Below, piece after piece: positions 11,101-22,807 of a stretch of 64,000 bases of DNA; positions within the stretch are counted from its first letter, which is position 1; the number at the start of each line of letters is the position of its first letter. A program made the translations under genes and the position numbers. The notes beneath the pieces are model-generated. The model worked only from the letters and a program-made list of their open reading frames with translations, was not told the origin of the DNA and did no database searches. Source of the DNA: Polytrichum commune (taxonomy: Eukaryota; Streptophyta; Polytrichopsida; Polytrichales; Polytrichaceae); the NCBI GenBank assembly GCA_950295325.1, contig OX485808.1, forward strand, positions 35,856,527 through 35,920,526. The letters run 5' to 3'.

Positions 11101-13227
11101 CCCTGTGAACTCTACGGTACCCATCGCTGCAGAGGTGCTCAAGCTGGCCGGCGTATATGACCCAAAGCGATTGTTCGGTGTCACCACTTTGGATGTTGTC
11201 CGCGCCAATACATTTGTGGTCAGTGTAGACATTTCCTACCCTAGACATTTCAATATTCAAATTCTACTACTGTGCTTTTAACGCCTGGTACAACTGCTTC
11301 AATCACTCATCAAATCATAGAAGTTAGCAGAGTAATAAGATGAGTGCTTCTACACATTGGTGGGGTGTGCATCTATATACTATCAAAATTTGATCAATCT
11401 TTATCATGCAGAAACTAAACAACGACTAAATCATGACTAAATGTTTTGGAATTTTTCAGGCAGAAGTGATTGGGGTGGATCCCAAAGCTGTGGATGTGCC
11501 AGTTGTTGGTGGTCATGCTGGTATCACCATCCTTCCTATTTTGTCTCAGGTGAGGATTTTCTCCTTCACAACCCTGCAACACAAGTTGCAGACAATATAT
11601 TGTGGTCATTTATCTCATGTTCAAGGATAAGTTCATTCATTTAAATTCATTTATATGCGTTGGTTGATAACAAGGATTCTGTCATATTGCCTGAAATGCA
11701 CTGTGATTTTCTGACATTCAGGTGAAGCCCCAATTCTCATTCACAAAGAAAGAAGTTGATTACTTGACCAACCGTATTCAAAATGGAGGAACGGAAGTTG
11801 TTGAGGTACGCTGCTGTTTGTGTTCTTTTATCCTCAGAGTCTGTAAAATGCTTTACTACAGGCTACTGAAAGTAACCAACTAGATTTCTGCACTTCAAGG
11901 GAGAATATAAGGAATTGAGTGCTCGGCAAAGTTAACAGGCGCCCTGTGTGTTGCTTTGTACAGGCTAAAGCTGGGACAGGCTCTGCAACTTTGTCAATGG
12001 TGAGCTCCTAGATAGTGAAAATATTCAACATATGTCAGAGACCACCACTCAATCTTTGGGTCCTCACCAATTCTCCAGATATGATCTTGTTGTCCAAAAT
12101 TCACACCATCCTCTCCATTGCTTGTCAGAATCTTCTCCTCAATTATGATATTTTCTCAGTATTAGCGCCGAGCTTTTTGCCTGATCATTTACATTGATGT
12201 TGGTGTTAGGCATATGCTGCTGCTAAGTTTGGAGAGGCCTGCCTACGTGCCATGCAAGGCGATTCTGAAATTATTGAGTGTGCATATGTTGCCTGTGAGG
12301 TAAGGAGGTCTCTACTATCATGTGTGAAATGGGATCAAATTGATGCTTTTTGTGTATAGGTCTTTTGGAAGCAACTGAACATTAATGCACTCGAGGATTA
12401 GGAATTGGTACAAAAGCATGAGCTCATGTCACATGGTTGATACTAGAAGCACCTCAATATCTGGATTTTAGAAAGAATTGAAGAAAATAGAACAGGATCT
12501 TCAAGAGGGTAGACATATGAGTCAGTTCTTTCATGCACAGTAATGGTGCAAATAGCTGGCCAGACTTTGGTGCTGCAGCTGGATGTTCCATATCTTGACA
12601 AATTCAGACCCCTGAGGCTCTGAAACTAGTCATGCGGATGACCCTGTGACTTCTAAATCCTTAGTATAATACTTCGCTTGGCTGAACTAAAAATTGGGTG
12701 TTCCACAGGTGACTGAATTGCCCTTCTTTGCAACAAAAGTGAAGATTGGTCGCACAGGAGTAGAGGAGATCTTCCCACTTGGACCCTTAAATGACTACGA
12801 GAGGTGAGCATAATTTCGTTACCTAAGGGTGTGAATGGGTGTGAATACAATCAATGGGCGATTTTCCCTAACAATAAGCTTCAGTTCTCTGCAACCAACT
12901 TGTGTTTATGTTATTTTCAAGAGTTTCATGTACTTGTCTGGTTGGTGTTCAGATGGTGACTTCCTTTGCATTTCAAGTATTTACTTGTGTCAATCAACCG
13001 TCTACAATAGTTGAAATAAAAAAATATTCACAATCATCTCTTACCACTCTGGTGAAATCATCCGGGAGATGGGAAAGAAACAAAGTGCTACAGTGCATCT
13101 ATGACAATTTTGCTTACAAGCTGGCTCATTTTTTTGCAGGGAAGGATTGGAGAAATTGAAGTCAGAGTTGCATGATAGCATTCAAAAAGGAGTCCAATTT
13201 GTACACACACCACCAACAAAGGCTTGA
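8119..13227 (+). CDS. PMDH: Peroxisomal (glyoxysomal-type) NAD-malate dehydrogenase
   Basis: It interconverts malate and oxaloacetate with NAD in peroxisomes, serving beta-oxidation, photorespiration and redox shuttling. Exons: 8119-8181, 10304-10519, 10904-11218, 11460-11549, 11722-11805, 11964-11999, 12210-12299, 12709-12803, 13140-13227; all junctions are GT-AG and in frame, giving 358 aa, the usual family length. Exon 1 encodes a leader with the PTS2-like RLARIASHM (residues 9-17). NAD-binding G48-A-A-G-G-I-G54, substrate arginines R121, R127 and R193, and the catalytic pair D190/H217 are all present. The [11 protein letters not shown] segment and the RARGAAPGF junction match the glyoxysomal rather than the chloroplast type. 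Odd points: the PTS2 ends in Met instead of Leu, and the Cys usually found at the presequence cleavage site is absent. Intron 1 (8182-10303) carries tandem repeats. The first exon and the 10304 acceptor are my inference from alignment to remembered plant PMDH leaders. Confidence 0.9.
8221..9030 (+). repeat. Intronic tandem array, about 160-bp unit, five copies plus a partial
   Basis: Units begin with GTCGCCTGTGGAGG-like sequence at 8221, 8382, 8546, 8700, 8864 and 8997, so full units run about 133-164 bp. Each unit carries the same ordered landmarks: GGAGGT(A/C)GCTGGAGT, TTGCA-AGGGTTAGAG, CTGTGGTT, TTGGCTCC and ATGTGGAATTTTGG. Copies are diverged by point changes and small deletions. The array lies wholly inside intron 1 of the malate dehydrogenase gene. 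Confidence 0.85.
9200..9610 (+). repeat. Second degenerate direct repeat in the MDH intron 1
   Basis: About 9200-9345 and 9475-9610 share CCTGGAG-AATT, TCGA(A/G)GCATTGT, TAGCT-GG and AAGCCGTATA(C/T)GTGG in the same order. A shorter related stretch lies between them at about 9355-9430 (TTTTTAGGTGAAATG, TCGAAGAATTGT). This repeat is unrelated by eye to the 8221-9030 array just upstream. Confidence 0.6.
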
Positions 13228-14117
13228 ACAATTAGACGAAAGACATTTATACTAAGGAGTTGGCACCTCACTTGTTCACCAGAATCTCTAGTGAGCTACT
13301 CCTTGCTAATGGATCACCCTAGTTGCCTATTGTGACACTTATATGTGCACACGTTAGAAGTCCACTATCCAGTTGCTGGGCTTTTCAAATTTTATATTCC
13401 AAATTTATATATCAAAAGAGTTTCTTGTTGTATTCACAAAAACCTCTCATCTTCTGTCCTGCGTCATACAACCCCCAAACATTTGTCAATGGTCTTCATC
13501 TAACCTTGAATCTGATTTTGTACACTCACTTCTTGAAGAATACACAGTAAACCTGTCATTCAGTCAGTTGTAGCAAGAAAATGTTTTACCACCTCCATGT
13601 CAAATTACTTGGGACAATAATTTGTGAACTGTACAGCATATCCTGCAGGCTAAGAAATGATTCTACCATTAAATATTGAATAAAGTTTTCACATTCATCT
13701 GCTGGACAGAAGAGATAAGTTGCCAAATGAACACTTCTCCTAGGAAATCAAGCACACTGCCAGTACGAGATGATTAGCAAATACAATTTAAGGCTGTAGC
13801 CATTTTCTACATTACCAAAGTCAAAATGATAGTGACATATGACATATGATAGCCCACTCTCGGTGCATTGAAATGGAATGTTGATGTCACCAAAAACCAA
13901 TGAAGAGCATGTATGGATTTTACAAAGTGGAAAACTGAAGGTACACATCAGATATGCATCCTGTTCGAAATACACCATCTACTTGGAGAAGGTCTGATGA
14001 CATTCCATTAATTTATACCAAGGTGAAATCAACATTCCAATTCCATTCTTGCTTCCATTATGGGAATCTGCCGGGTATGGTATAATACACTAAACATTGT
14101 GACAACTCCCAGATTCC

Positions 14118-14341
14118 ACTACACTGTTTATGGTAATGATTGTAACTTATTATTTGGAAATACGCAATGCAATAACTTCTACTCCTGGCTTCAATGTTAC
14201 TCATGAAAGCTGAATAGGTTGTTCAGACATTATAGAACGTAAATGACTTTGCTTGGTATAATTTTACATTCTCAAAAAATAAATTATAGCATTGTGTAAT
14301 TTCGAATAGTAAGTGACACGAAATACCATAAATGGTGTAGT
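14118..14341. mobile_element. 223-bp MITE family M1, copy 1
   Basis: The ends are inverted repeats of ACTACAC-TTTATGGTAT followed by T(C/A)ACTTA(C/T)TATT(T/C)GGAAAT. Two other elements, at 18301-18523 and 29223-29445, have the same length within one base and related ends. No coding capacity and no confident target duplication. Confidence 0.65.
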
Positions 14342-14719
14342 TGTTGGTTATAATAGCAAGCAATTTTTACGTAAGAGAAAGCAAGACTAAATGGGGCATA
14401 CAGGATGGCAAATTTCTAACCCTATAGTGCATAACAATGAATGGGGAGAACCGGCTGCTAGTTACAGATGAATTGGTCGAAGTTCAAGACTTCAGGAAAA
14501 TTACCAATGGAACCTATGGAAGATACCTCAAATTAATAAAGGCAACTGAAAGATGTCAACATGTAACTGGTGAGACTTGGAAACATTAGGATCTCAACCG
14601 ATTATGCCCAAAAATCTTCCCAAACATTGGTGCATAATGCGCCACAAATTCCCAGCCCCATGGTGCATTGACCTATCTTAGTGATGTTACACAATATCAA
14701 CAATTTTATGGGAATTGGT

Positions 14720-14925
14720 CCAAGACGGCCCTAAACTACCGGATGATGGTGGAGAGATACCCAAATCTTAAGGAAGAGGTTGGCGGTTTAATTCTTGACT
14801 ATGAAATCTCCTTTCCATTTGACGGAGAACTTGCCAGGTGGTCAACTGCCTCCTGTGCTTTGGCACTGGCATGACAACCTTCTGTCTCAAAGAAAAGAAA
14901 AAGAAAAGAAAGGAAAAAAAACAAT
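14720..14925 (+). mobile_element. tRNA-derived SINE candidate, copy 2
   Basis: An A-box-like TGGTGGAGAGA (14747-14757) is followed 27 bases later by a B-box-like GGTTTAATTCT (14785-14795), as in a tRNA-derived Pol III promoter. The element ends in an A-rich tail (AAAGAAAAGAAAAAGAAAAG and onward, about 14888-14922). A diverged relative with the same box spacing lies on the minus strand at 4720-4925. The exact 5' end and target duplication are unresolved. Confidence 0.5.
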
Positions 14926-14996
14926 TGTATGGGGACTCTAACAAGTGAGATAAATTTCATACGCAAGCATTCCAAGGGATGTTATGTTGAATTGAT

Positions 14997-15006
14997 AAAA
15001 TTAAAA
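14997..15006 (-). terminator. Pol III terminator of the tRNA pair
   Basis: Read on the minus strand, two TTTT runs (15003-15006 and 14997-15000) follow the tRNA-Phe 3' end by about 12 bases. No run of four T occurs between the two tRNA genes. Confidence 0.7.
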
Positions 15007-15018
15007 GTAGGTGGAACG

Positions 15019-15043
15019 TGCGGTGAGCGTGGATCGAACACGC

Positions 15044-15086
<43 letters not shown>

Positions 15087-15091
15087 CCCGC
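15019..15091 (-). tRNA. tRNA-Phe (GAA)
   Basis: The reverse complement folds into a 73-nt cloverleaf: acceptor stem GCGGGGA pairing with TCACCGC-type 3' strand (one wobble or mismatch), A-box TAGCTCAGTTGG, anticodon loop ACTGAAGAT with anticodon GAA, T-loop GTTCGATCC, discriminator A. There is no intron and no encoded CCA. Matches the conserved eukaryotic cytosolic tRNA-Phe pattern. Confidence 0.96.
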
Positions 15092-15105
15092 AGAGAGCCA
15101 CAGAA

Positions 15106-15178
15106 TTCCGTAACCGGGACTCGAACCCGGGTCGCCTGGGTGAAAGCCAGGTATCCTAACCATCTAGACTATTACGGA
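15106..15178 (-). tRNA. tRNA-Glu (TTC)
   Basis: The reverse complement gives a 73-nt cloverleaf: acceptor TCCGTAA pairing perfectly with TTACGGA, D-arm TAGTCTAGATGGTTAGGAT, anticodon loop CTTTCAC with anticodon TTC, T-arm CCGGGTTCGAGTCCCGG, discriminator A. Intronless. A CAA motif, common near plant tRNA transcription starts, lies just upstream. It lies 14 bp upstream of tRNA-Phe on the same strand. Confidence 0.96.
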
Positions 15179-16841
15179 ATTTGATGTTGACATATCTGTT
15201 CAAAAACAATCTATTCCATCTTCTTCGTTCTTCCTCACTAGCAAGAGGTACGGTGCTCGATATAGGATGCAATACCAGTTCCAATTCTCATTGAATAGTC
15301 ATAGGACTAAAACCTTACGCACAAACAGGATACTGACACAAGTCACAGAGAACAGGAAATGAAGACTTTTCATAGGTAATGAGAGGAGATTAGGTACTTG
15401 CTTTGATAGCGGTGATGCATAGAGGGTTTGATAGTAGTTTAATTGAGTGGAAGCTCGAAACTGTTCACCGTTTTCCTTTATCAGGCTCTCAAATTGCCCT
15501 GGTGCATAGAAATCCTGCGACGGATGACACAACTCTCTGATGGAACTGTTCCATAGAAAATTACAAAAACACAGATCTTTCTTGTCCAGCTGCTGCTCAA
15601 GTAGCTATGAATATCAATCAATAACAATCACTCGTTCCTTAAACTAATACTCAGCTAGGTAACCCACTTCTGAACACATTAAATAACAGTTGCTGAAACC
15701 AACCACTACAATGATACATTTCTTTCAACTCAAGATGACTGATAAATGGACAAGAAAGGTTGGCCGAATGACATTTACAATGGCGTGCATTGAAAACACT
15801 GGTGAACAACAATCATGACATGGATACATCAATTGGTCTAAATACTTTGGACCATTTAAAATAAGGTGCTGTACAATAAATCGCCCCATCAAACATTCAC
15901 ATTTATACCTGCCATACTAGGTGCTTTCTTATAGTTAAGGACTACATCCTATTCTACGATCCAGACTAGATAGAATAAAGAGTACAGTAGTACTGAAGAA
16001 CATTCTTCATGAAACTAGACTTTCAACTATGAACAGGACCTCACACATACCTTCTTATGCTTCTGCCAACATTCTTGGGCTTCAGTAGTTCTCATCACAA
16101 AGTCTGAAGAACCTCCTGTGCTTTGGCTTGCAGTACATAAAACATGGGTCCTGCTCCAACTAAAATGGCAATATAGGACTCAGGTCATTTACAGTACTAA
16201 CCAGTGTATCAAAAAGTCACAATGCAGGAAAGATGTTGAAATCACATCTGTCTCCGCAGATTCATTGCAGAGCATAGTCTTACATACACTCATGTCTTAT
16301 GAGTGAATACAAGGGCTGCTAATGCAACAAACCTGGAAAGGTGCTGAATCCCACCATACCTGAACATCTCCAACACAAGGAGTATGTCATGACACTCAGC
16401 TGAACAGAAGACCTAACAAGAGAGATCAGAAACCCTGGCATATGAATGTCAATTTCCATCACATATGCTAAAATGGAAAGTATTTGTTGCCCAGACTTGC
16501 ACCACAAGCAGGCCAATATAAATGCATTGCCAAGAAAAGTAAAAGTGATATCATCCTGAGCAGTAAAAACTTCACAAGGCAAAAAGAATCCATGAAAAAC
16601 TATAATTGAAAATGGTTAACTTCATAATTGGGTACACTGCACACGAGCTCCAAACTAAACCAAATTGAGCAATCAACAGGTACTCATCAGAGTCACCCAT
16701 GGTTAGGCCCAAAAGTGCTTCTAACACAATCTACATAATCGTCAGGATAACTGCATGATACCCACAACTTTTGATCTTTGACAATCACTAATGGCCACAA
16801 AAATGAACTAATACTTGGGTGTAACAAATGGCACCAGGAAA
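15179..16841. other. Spacer and probable RBM25 3' untranslated region
   Basis: I see no protein-coding similarity. The part nearest 16841 is presumably the 3' UTR of the minus-strand RBM25 gene. No repeat or RNA gene stands out. Confidence 0.55.
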
Positions 16842-19800
16842 CTAAGACTTGATCCTTCCAGAAGCAAGACCTGTTTCAACTCGCCGGACTTCAAATATGA
16901 GCATGCGCCACATTTTTAAGACGAACATCTCAGCTTCATCGTCAAGAATTGCCTCTAGCAGCTCCAACATGGTTGCTGCTGTCACATGCTTCCGAGTGCT
17001 ACTTACTATGAAGTCCACCAATGATTTCTCCTCTTCACCAAGAAATTCTGTTATTTTCTTTGATATCCATGGCCGCATCTTCTCATGAAGTTCATGCTGG
17101 AAAACAAGAACCAAACTATTTTAAGTTAACATGTCACACAAATTTAGTGCCATCACAATGCCCTTTAAAAAGAAAATAATTGTACAGTACTTGTAGATGC
17201 TTCAAACCTTGAGACCTATAAAATCTTCTTGCAGTGAAAATACACATAATGAAGTGAAAGTGAAGGCGAAGGTGAAGTGAAGTGAAATTCTCACCGAGTC
17301 ATAAATGTTCCAATCCACAGGAAATCCAAACAGTTCTTCCTTTGTTTTCGGAATGGTATCAATCAGCTGCTTGGCATCCACTATCTTTTTGGTTTCTGGG
17401 ACCTTAGCCTCAGTTCTTGAAGAACGATCTCTATCCCTCTCTCTCTCACGATCACGATCTTTCTCTTTGTCTCTGTCCCGGTCTCTTTCTTTCTCTTTTC
17501 GAGATCTGTCTCTGTCACTTGTTTTGTCCCTGGATTTTCTAGACCTATCCCTGTCATTGTCTTCCTTTCCTGAAGAGAAAGATAAGCTTTTTGCAAACTC
17601 TGCTGCAGCAGCTAGATTGTGAGCAAGCCCAGACGTAGGTGGCAGAAGTGGAGGGGCAGAAGAAGGAGCGGCTGCCACAACTTGCATTTCCTCTGCCGAG
17701 TAGTCAATGGGAACTAATCTCCGCAGTTTGTTTGCATCAGGACTTTCTTCTTCATCCTCCTGACTAAACACTGACGGCACTGCAGCACGCCTTCCTGACC
17801 CCATCAGACCAAACCCAAGCTTTCGAGGGGCAGAGCTACTGCCAGGCTTCACATCATTCACAGCTGCAGCTGAAGTATCCTCCTCCCTCTCAATTGGATG
17901 GACGCCATTGCTGACTGCTTCTGCTGTTATGGGACAAAAAAAAAAGACTCGTAAACTTTCAAGAGAGTCCAGATTTCCCATCTTGTGAAACCCCCTTAGA
18001 AGAAAATAATAGATATTGAGAGAACACGAATTCTATAGAGGTTCCGCATCATCTGAAAAATAACTACATATAATCTAACAAACCCAAGTATATCCTTCCT
18101 CCCCACCCTCCGTTCCTTCCTTCCTCTCATAGCTCTCTCCTCTCCCTTCCTTCCTACCTTGCGCTACTGTGAGTCTTCCCTTACATTCATACAATGTGTT
18201 CATTGAAGCTCTAGTAAGTTCCAAGGTTATGCCCATCTGTTCTAATGAAAAGGTAGAAGCATGCAAGAAGTGATGAAATAAACAGGAGTATAAAGTTACA
18301 ACTACACTAAATATGATATTTGGAGTCACTTACTATTTGGAGTTACACATTCTTATATATTTTTACTATTAGTGTAATTATTTACCAAGTAAAGATGATA
18401 ATGCTCTATAATGTTCAAACAACCAATTCGACCTTTGTAGGTAAATATTTAGGTGTACAATAAAATTTATAGCAATCCATGATTCCAAATAGTAGTGACA
18501 TTACATATCATATTTAGTGTAGTTAACTAAAGATATAATCTTGGTTATAGTTACTTTACAGAAAGACATCCCTCCACAAATTCAATAAATACAAACCAAC
18601 GATGAATATAAAAGGATCTCAATTCATGATCATGACCGCTGAGTCTAGTTGAGACTCTCCTACATAGCTGGAACTATGAACAGAAACCACCAACTGCAAA
18701 GCATTCAACTTACTCTGAGGAGGCTCTCCTTCTGAATCACTGTCAAACATTGACACAGCTGGTGCAGCCACACGTGTCAGCTCCTCAACATGGACATTGA
18801 TAAGACCAACTTGAACATCAACATCCATGTGATTCTCATTGTTAGCTACTGCTACATGCTCAGGACTTGGCTTGTGACGTTTAGCAAGCTCAGCTAATGC
18901 TTCCTCTTCTTGCTCTCGGATGCGGTCAGCTGCATCTTCTTCATATTCTCTATGGCGGCGTTTCCGTTTTTCATCATGGGCACTGCTTCGATATCGATGC
19001 TTTCGGCGTTCATCTTCATCACTCTCCTCTTCCTGTTCTTTGATCTCTCTGCGTCGCTCTCTATCCCTTTCTTTTTCTCGCTCTTTGTCATACAGCCTCT
19101 GTCTCTCCCTCTCTCTTTCTCTACTCTCCCACTCTCTCTCTCGCTCTTCATACATGCGCTCGGTCTCTCGTAACCTGTTCTCCCGTTCTCGGTCACGACG
19201 AGCCCGCTCTCTTTCTCGTTCGCGTTCAACACGTTCTACTTCTCGTTCCTTGTCACGTTCTATATCACGCTCTCTGTCGCGCTCAGAACCCCGCTCACTG
19301 CGTCTCCCTCGTTCAGCAGAGCTTGCCTCTAAGTCTACACTTGTTTGTTTTTGCTCGCTAAGAGTGTCGTCATCATTCCTCCCACTTGCATTATCTATCA
19401 CCAGAACAGTTGTGACATCAGGACAGACACACTTATTCGACACAATACACCATGTCTTGTAAAGGCACTGTCTCCTTGCAAGTATACATACAGCATCACA
19501 GAAAAAGGTGTGTAAAGGCACACTAACATGCAGCTTAGCAGTTCTGGAACCAATAGTAAAGAAGCAGATGAAGCATGAAACACAAGGAGAGAGATACTGA
19601 ATAAAAGGGGAGTCTGACAGGAAAGCAATAAGAAAGAATTAAAGCGGAGAAGAAATGCCAGAATTCTATAGTATTCCTTGCACTACATCCTCCCCTTCAG
19701 GGAGCTAGTAACATGTCAACAATTATATAAGATTGTGGGATTGAAATGTACCACTCTTTCCTCCATCTGCAGTTGAGTCAACATCCTTCAAGTTGGCTGA

Positions 19801-22799
19801 GCCATCAGCGTTTGAATTGGTCTTAGCAGAAGCTTCCAATGCTGTAGGTAGAGGAGGCGGTGGGGGAAGTGGCCTCATCTTTGCCCTGGACAAACGCAAA
19901 CCAAGTTTGTGTTTTTAGACCTAAATGAGAAAGAAACAGCCTTACTCATTTGTTTTAAGTACTCCTTCCACTCGTATAAGTGGGGACAAGTGCAATCTCC
20001 CATTCGGGAATTGATCAAACAAAGAAACCTCTGTACATAGTGATGTTAATACAAGAGACAAGCTTGAAGATAAATGTTGTTTGAATATACCTCTCAGCAA
20101 GCATAGCATTGAGCTTTTGAGAAGCTTGGTCATCAACCTCCTTGTCAGCCTCCGTCACAAGTCCAAATTTCTTTGCATCCTCTTCTGGGGTGGTTTCATC
20201 TTTCTTAGCATCAGTACCATTAATGGGTTTCTTAGGCTCTGGAACCACTTCTACCCCAGGTGCAGCCTCCTCTTCTCTGCTGGCTGCCTCCTCTTCTAAT
20301 GCTATTCTCTCCCGTTCTTTCTTCTTCACGACATAACGCTCTAAGTACTCCCGAGTTGCTTGATTCACATTCAGCTGCCATGGAAATATTTTCAGAATCT
20401 TCAAGCTCCAAAGTAGTGCTTACCAGAAAACACTTACCAATATCATCACAGCTGTTCACTCATTACAAACCATAAACAGACTGGGAAAAATCACAGCATG
20501 AAGAAATAACATTTGGTCACATGACTTTGTCGTTGTTGAAGTGTGTCAAACAGTGTACAGAGATATTTTCAAGTCCAGGCCAAAACACAAAAGAGCCCTG
20601 GCCACCCTTGACAAGACAATGTGCATCCACTCTTTATTGCCTTCATTAGCCACAAACTTGTGGAGGAGCACATTATGGGACATTGACTCATTTTAGATAC
20701 AAAACGAGGACTTCTGCAGAAGACAGAGGTAGAACTTCCAGTTCATATATTCTTGTACAGATATAGGGCATACGTAGCTGAGTTCCAGAAAACAAAGGTA
20801 GTAATTCATTGCAACATACCCTCATCGAATGTGTATGGCCTTTAAATGCGTCTACGAGATGATGGAAACCCATGTGGTAAGCCAGTGACATGTTAAAGCA
20901 CCATTAACAGCCTTCCTCACACAGGTCGAAGCCAATAAATCTGATGGACCAAAAGAGTGTCATTTAGAGGTATTCAAGCAGAAACCAATAATTTTGGCAG
21001 CACAAGTATCCTTGTGATATAGACTACTCACCACAAGTTCTTGCCCTTCAAGGGAATATTTGTTTAAGAGTCGTAGCGCTCTTAGCACACCCTCAGCTGA
21101 TTCAAATTCGCAAAATCCAAATCCTTTAGGTGAACCAGTTGTAGGGTCTTGTGCACGTTTCCAGCTCTTAATACCTCCACACAGCTGCATAAGCAAAAAG
21201 GATGCATGTGAGAATCGAATTTCAACTTTTTGTGAACGCCCATACAAAGAATTATGACTTTCCAGACACCATAACAATGGCATAGGTCGTCATAGCTGCA
21301 ACTTAAGGTTTGCAAGAAGAAGTATATCCGGTACATGTCTAGAGTGATAATAAAACAAGTTCACTTTCTTTAAATTGCCCGCATAATTGCAAGCAAGAAA
21401 AATGTCAATTGTAGCAACTAAGAACCCCTACAAGAGACTTGAGAGGAACTTTTCATGCTTCAAGTAGAATAGAATTTCCACAATGATCATGATTATACTA
21501 AACCAGGATAGAGATACTCACTTCTAGGATTGCACGTAGAAACTCATCTTCAATGGTAGGTGCTATCTTTCCCACATAAACGGTTGTGTGGGGCTTCTCT
21601 GGAGGTGCAGCAATCTGTCCAACACCTTTAGAAGCAAATTCATTAAGCATCATGCCAGGTGGTGGCTTCAGGACTGGAGGCATCGGTCGTGGTCCAGGGG
21701 GCCTTGGCAGCACCATGGGCACAGGAGGTGGCCCAATGGGAGGGCGAGGTGTGAACACCGGAGGGCGTACCATGGGGACATATGTAGGTGCAGAATATCT
21801 CGGAGCTCCTGCAGAACCAGAAACAAGGACTGGGCAGGGCCGTGTCAGGACGCAGCTTTACAGATAAAAAATATGTGAACGCTTGTCAACAATATGAAAA
21901 TGAACCAACTTCAAATGTTCAAAATAAGAAGAGATTGGTAAACTTACCTGACTGAGGCTTCAGTCCAAGATTGTTCATTGCACCAAAGGATATCCCATGG
22001 CCAGACTCTTACCTTCAAAGACAACCTTATTCAAGGGACAGCAACCCCACTTTCTTATAAGCGCACACACACTACTGTTATTTTTATGGGTAGTAGCGAG
22101 GAACCCAAAGGGTCTTCAGGTGTAAAACGATTCTGACAATACACCCCCCTTAAGACTTTCGAGAATTCCCCATAATTTGAGAAAAATCAATAATGTTGGA
22201 TTGTGCGTGTGTAATATGTCCTAGAAGCTAAAATAGACAGTGAGAAGCGATGCCGATAAGAGAGTGATGGGACAACAGACATCATTAAGTGCTGTCGCGA
22301 CTCTTTTGATAGGGAATTAAGCATACCACATAAAGACGATGAAGGCTCTTTACCCGTGGGCGCCCTGTCCATGTTCACCATGACAACTCGAATGCACTGC
22401 TGGAGGAGAAAACAGTCCGTCACCCTCTTGCACACATGCATGTCCTCTCTATATTTTGTTCCTCTCTCTCCCTCTCTTTCTCTCTCCCTCTGCGTGTCCA
22501 TTCTTTCTAGTCTCACATCAGACAAACAACTGTAGATTAACGCATGCAACACATGTCAACCCACCTCCAGGAGGCATAATTGGAGCTGTCGGTTGGCCTG
22601 GAACTGGTCCAGGCGATGGCATGTACCCTGCAGGCGGTGGTGCATATGGCCTTGGCGGCTGCTGTTGCTGCTGAGGTGGCAAACCATATCCGGGCCTCAT
22701 CATCTGCTGCGTAGGAGGCGCAGGAATCCCTCCTCCTGCTTGCCCTCCTGTACTCCCAAATGGGAGGTTCACCACATTGTTCACTGCGCTATTATTCAT
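16842..22799 (-). CDS. RBM25: RBM25-like splicing factor (RRM, RE/RD-rich, PWI)
   Basis: A nuclear U1-snRNP-associated regulator of 5' splice site choice. Exons, minus order: 22799-22565, 22007-21948, 21808-21522, 21184-21032, 20374-20091, 19885-19752, 19394-18714, 17923-17295, 17096-16842; phases agree throughout and give 905 aa, close to plant RBM25. Order of parts: proline/glutamine-rich N-terminus (residues about 20-170), RRM about 172-245 with RNP2-like VYVGKI and RNP1-like KGFGFCEF, acidic linker, long Arg/Glu-rich coiled tract about 400-540, Arg/Asp/Lys-rich tract about 750-795, then the PWI domain 822-905 starting HELHEKMRPWISKKI. A 5'-UTR intron is likely, since TTTTTCTGTAG precedes the leader at 22808. 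Telomere-box motifs (AAACCCTA) occur upstream at 23112-23119, near 23440 and near 23661. The short second exon is the least certain junction. Confidence 0.92.
18301..18523. mobile_element. 223-bp MITE family M1, copy 2 (in RBM25 intron)
   Basis: It starts ACTACACTAAATATGATATT and ends with the inverted form AATATGAT-type TATTTAGTGTAGT. The subterminal TCACT-ACTATTTGGA is also inverted between the ends. It lies in the RBM25 intron between the exons 17923-17295 and 19394-18714. Same length and ends as 14118-14341 and 29223-29445. Confidence 0.75.
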
Positions 22800-22807
22800 C
22801 CTCCCTA

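Larger units (their letters stand above)
13228..14996. other. 3' flank of MDH and gene-free spacer
   Basis: The first few hundred bases presumably include the MDH 3' untranslated region. No further coding exon is recognisable. The stretch contains the 224-bp MITE at 14118-14341 and the SINE candidate at 14720-14925. Confidence 0.6.

Noticed and set aside
17305-19462. Long plus-strand frames rich in Ser-Leu or Ser-Arg across 17305-17622 and 18910-19462
   Set aside because: They are the antisense of the Arg/Glu- and Arg/Asp-rich exons of RBM25, whose splice junctions and RRM/PWI domains fix the coding strand.
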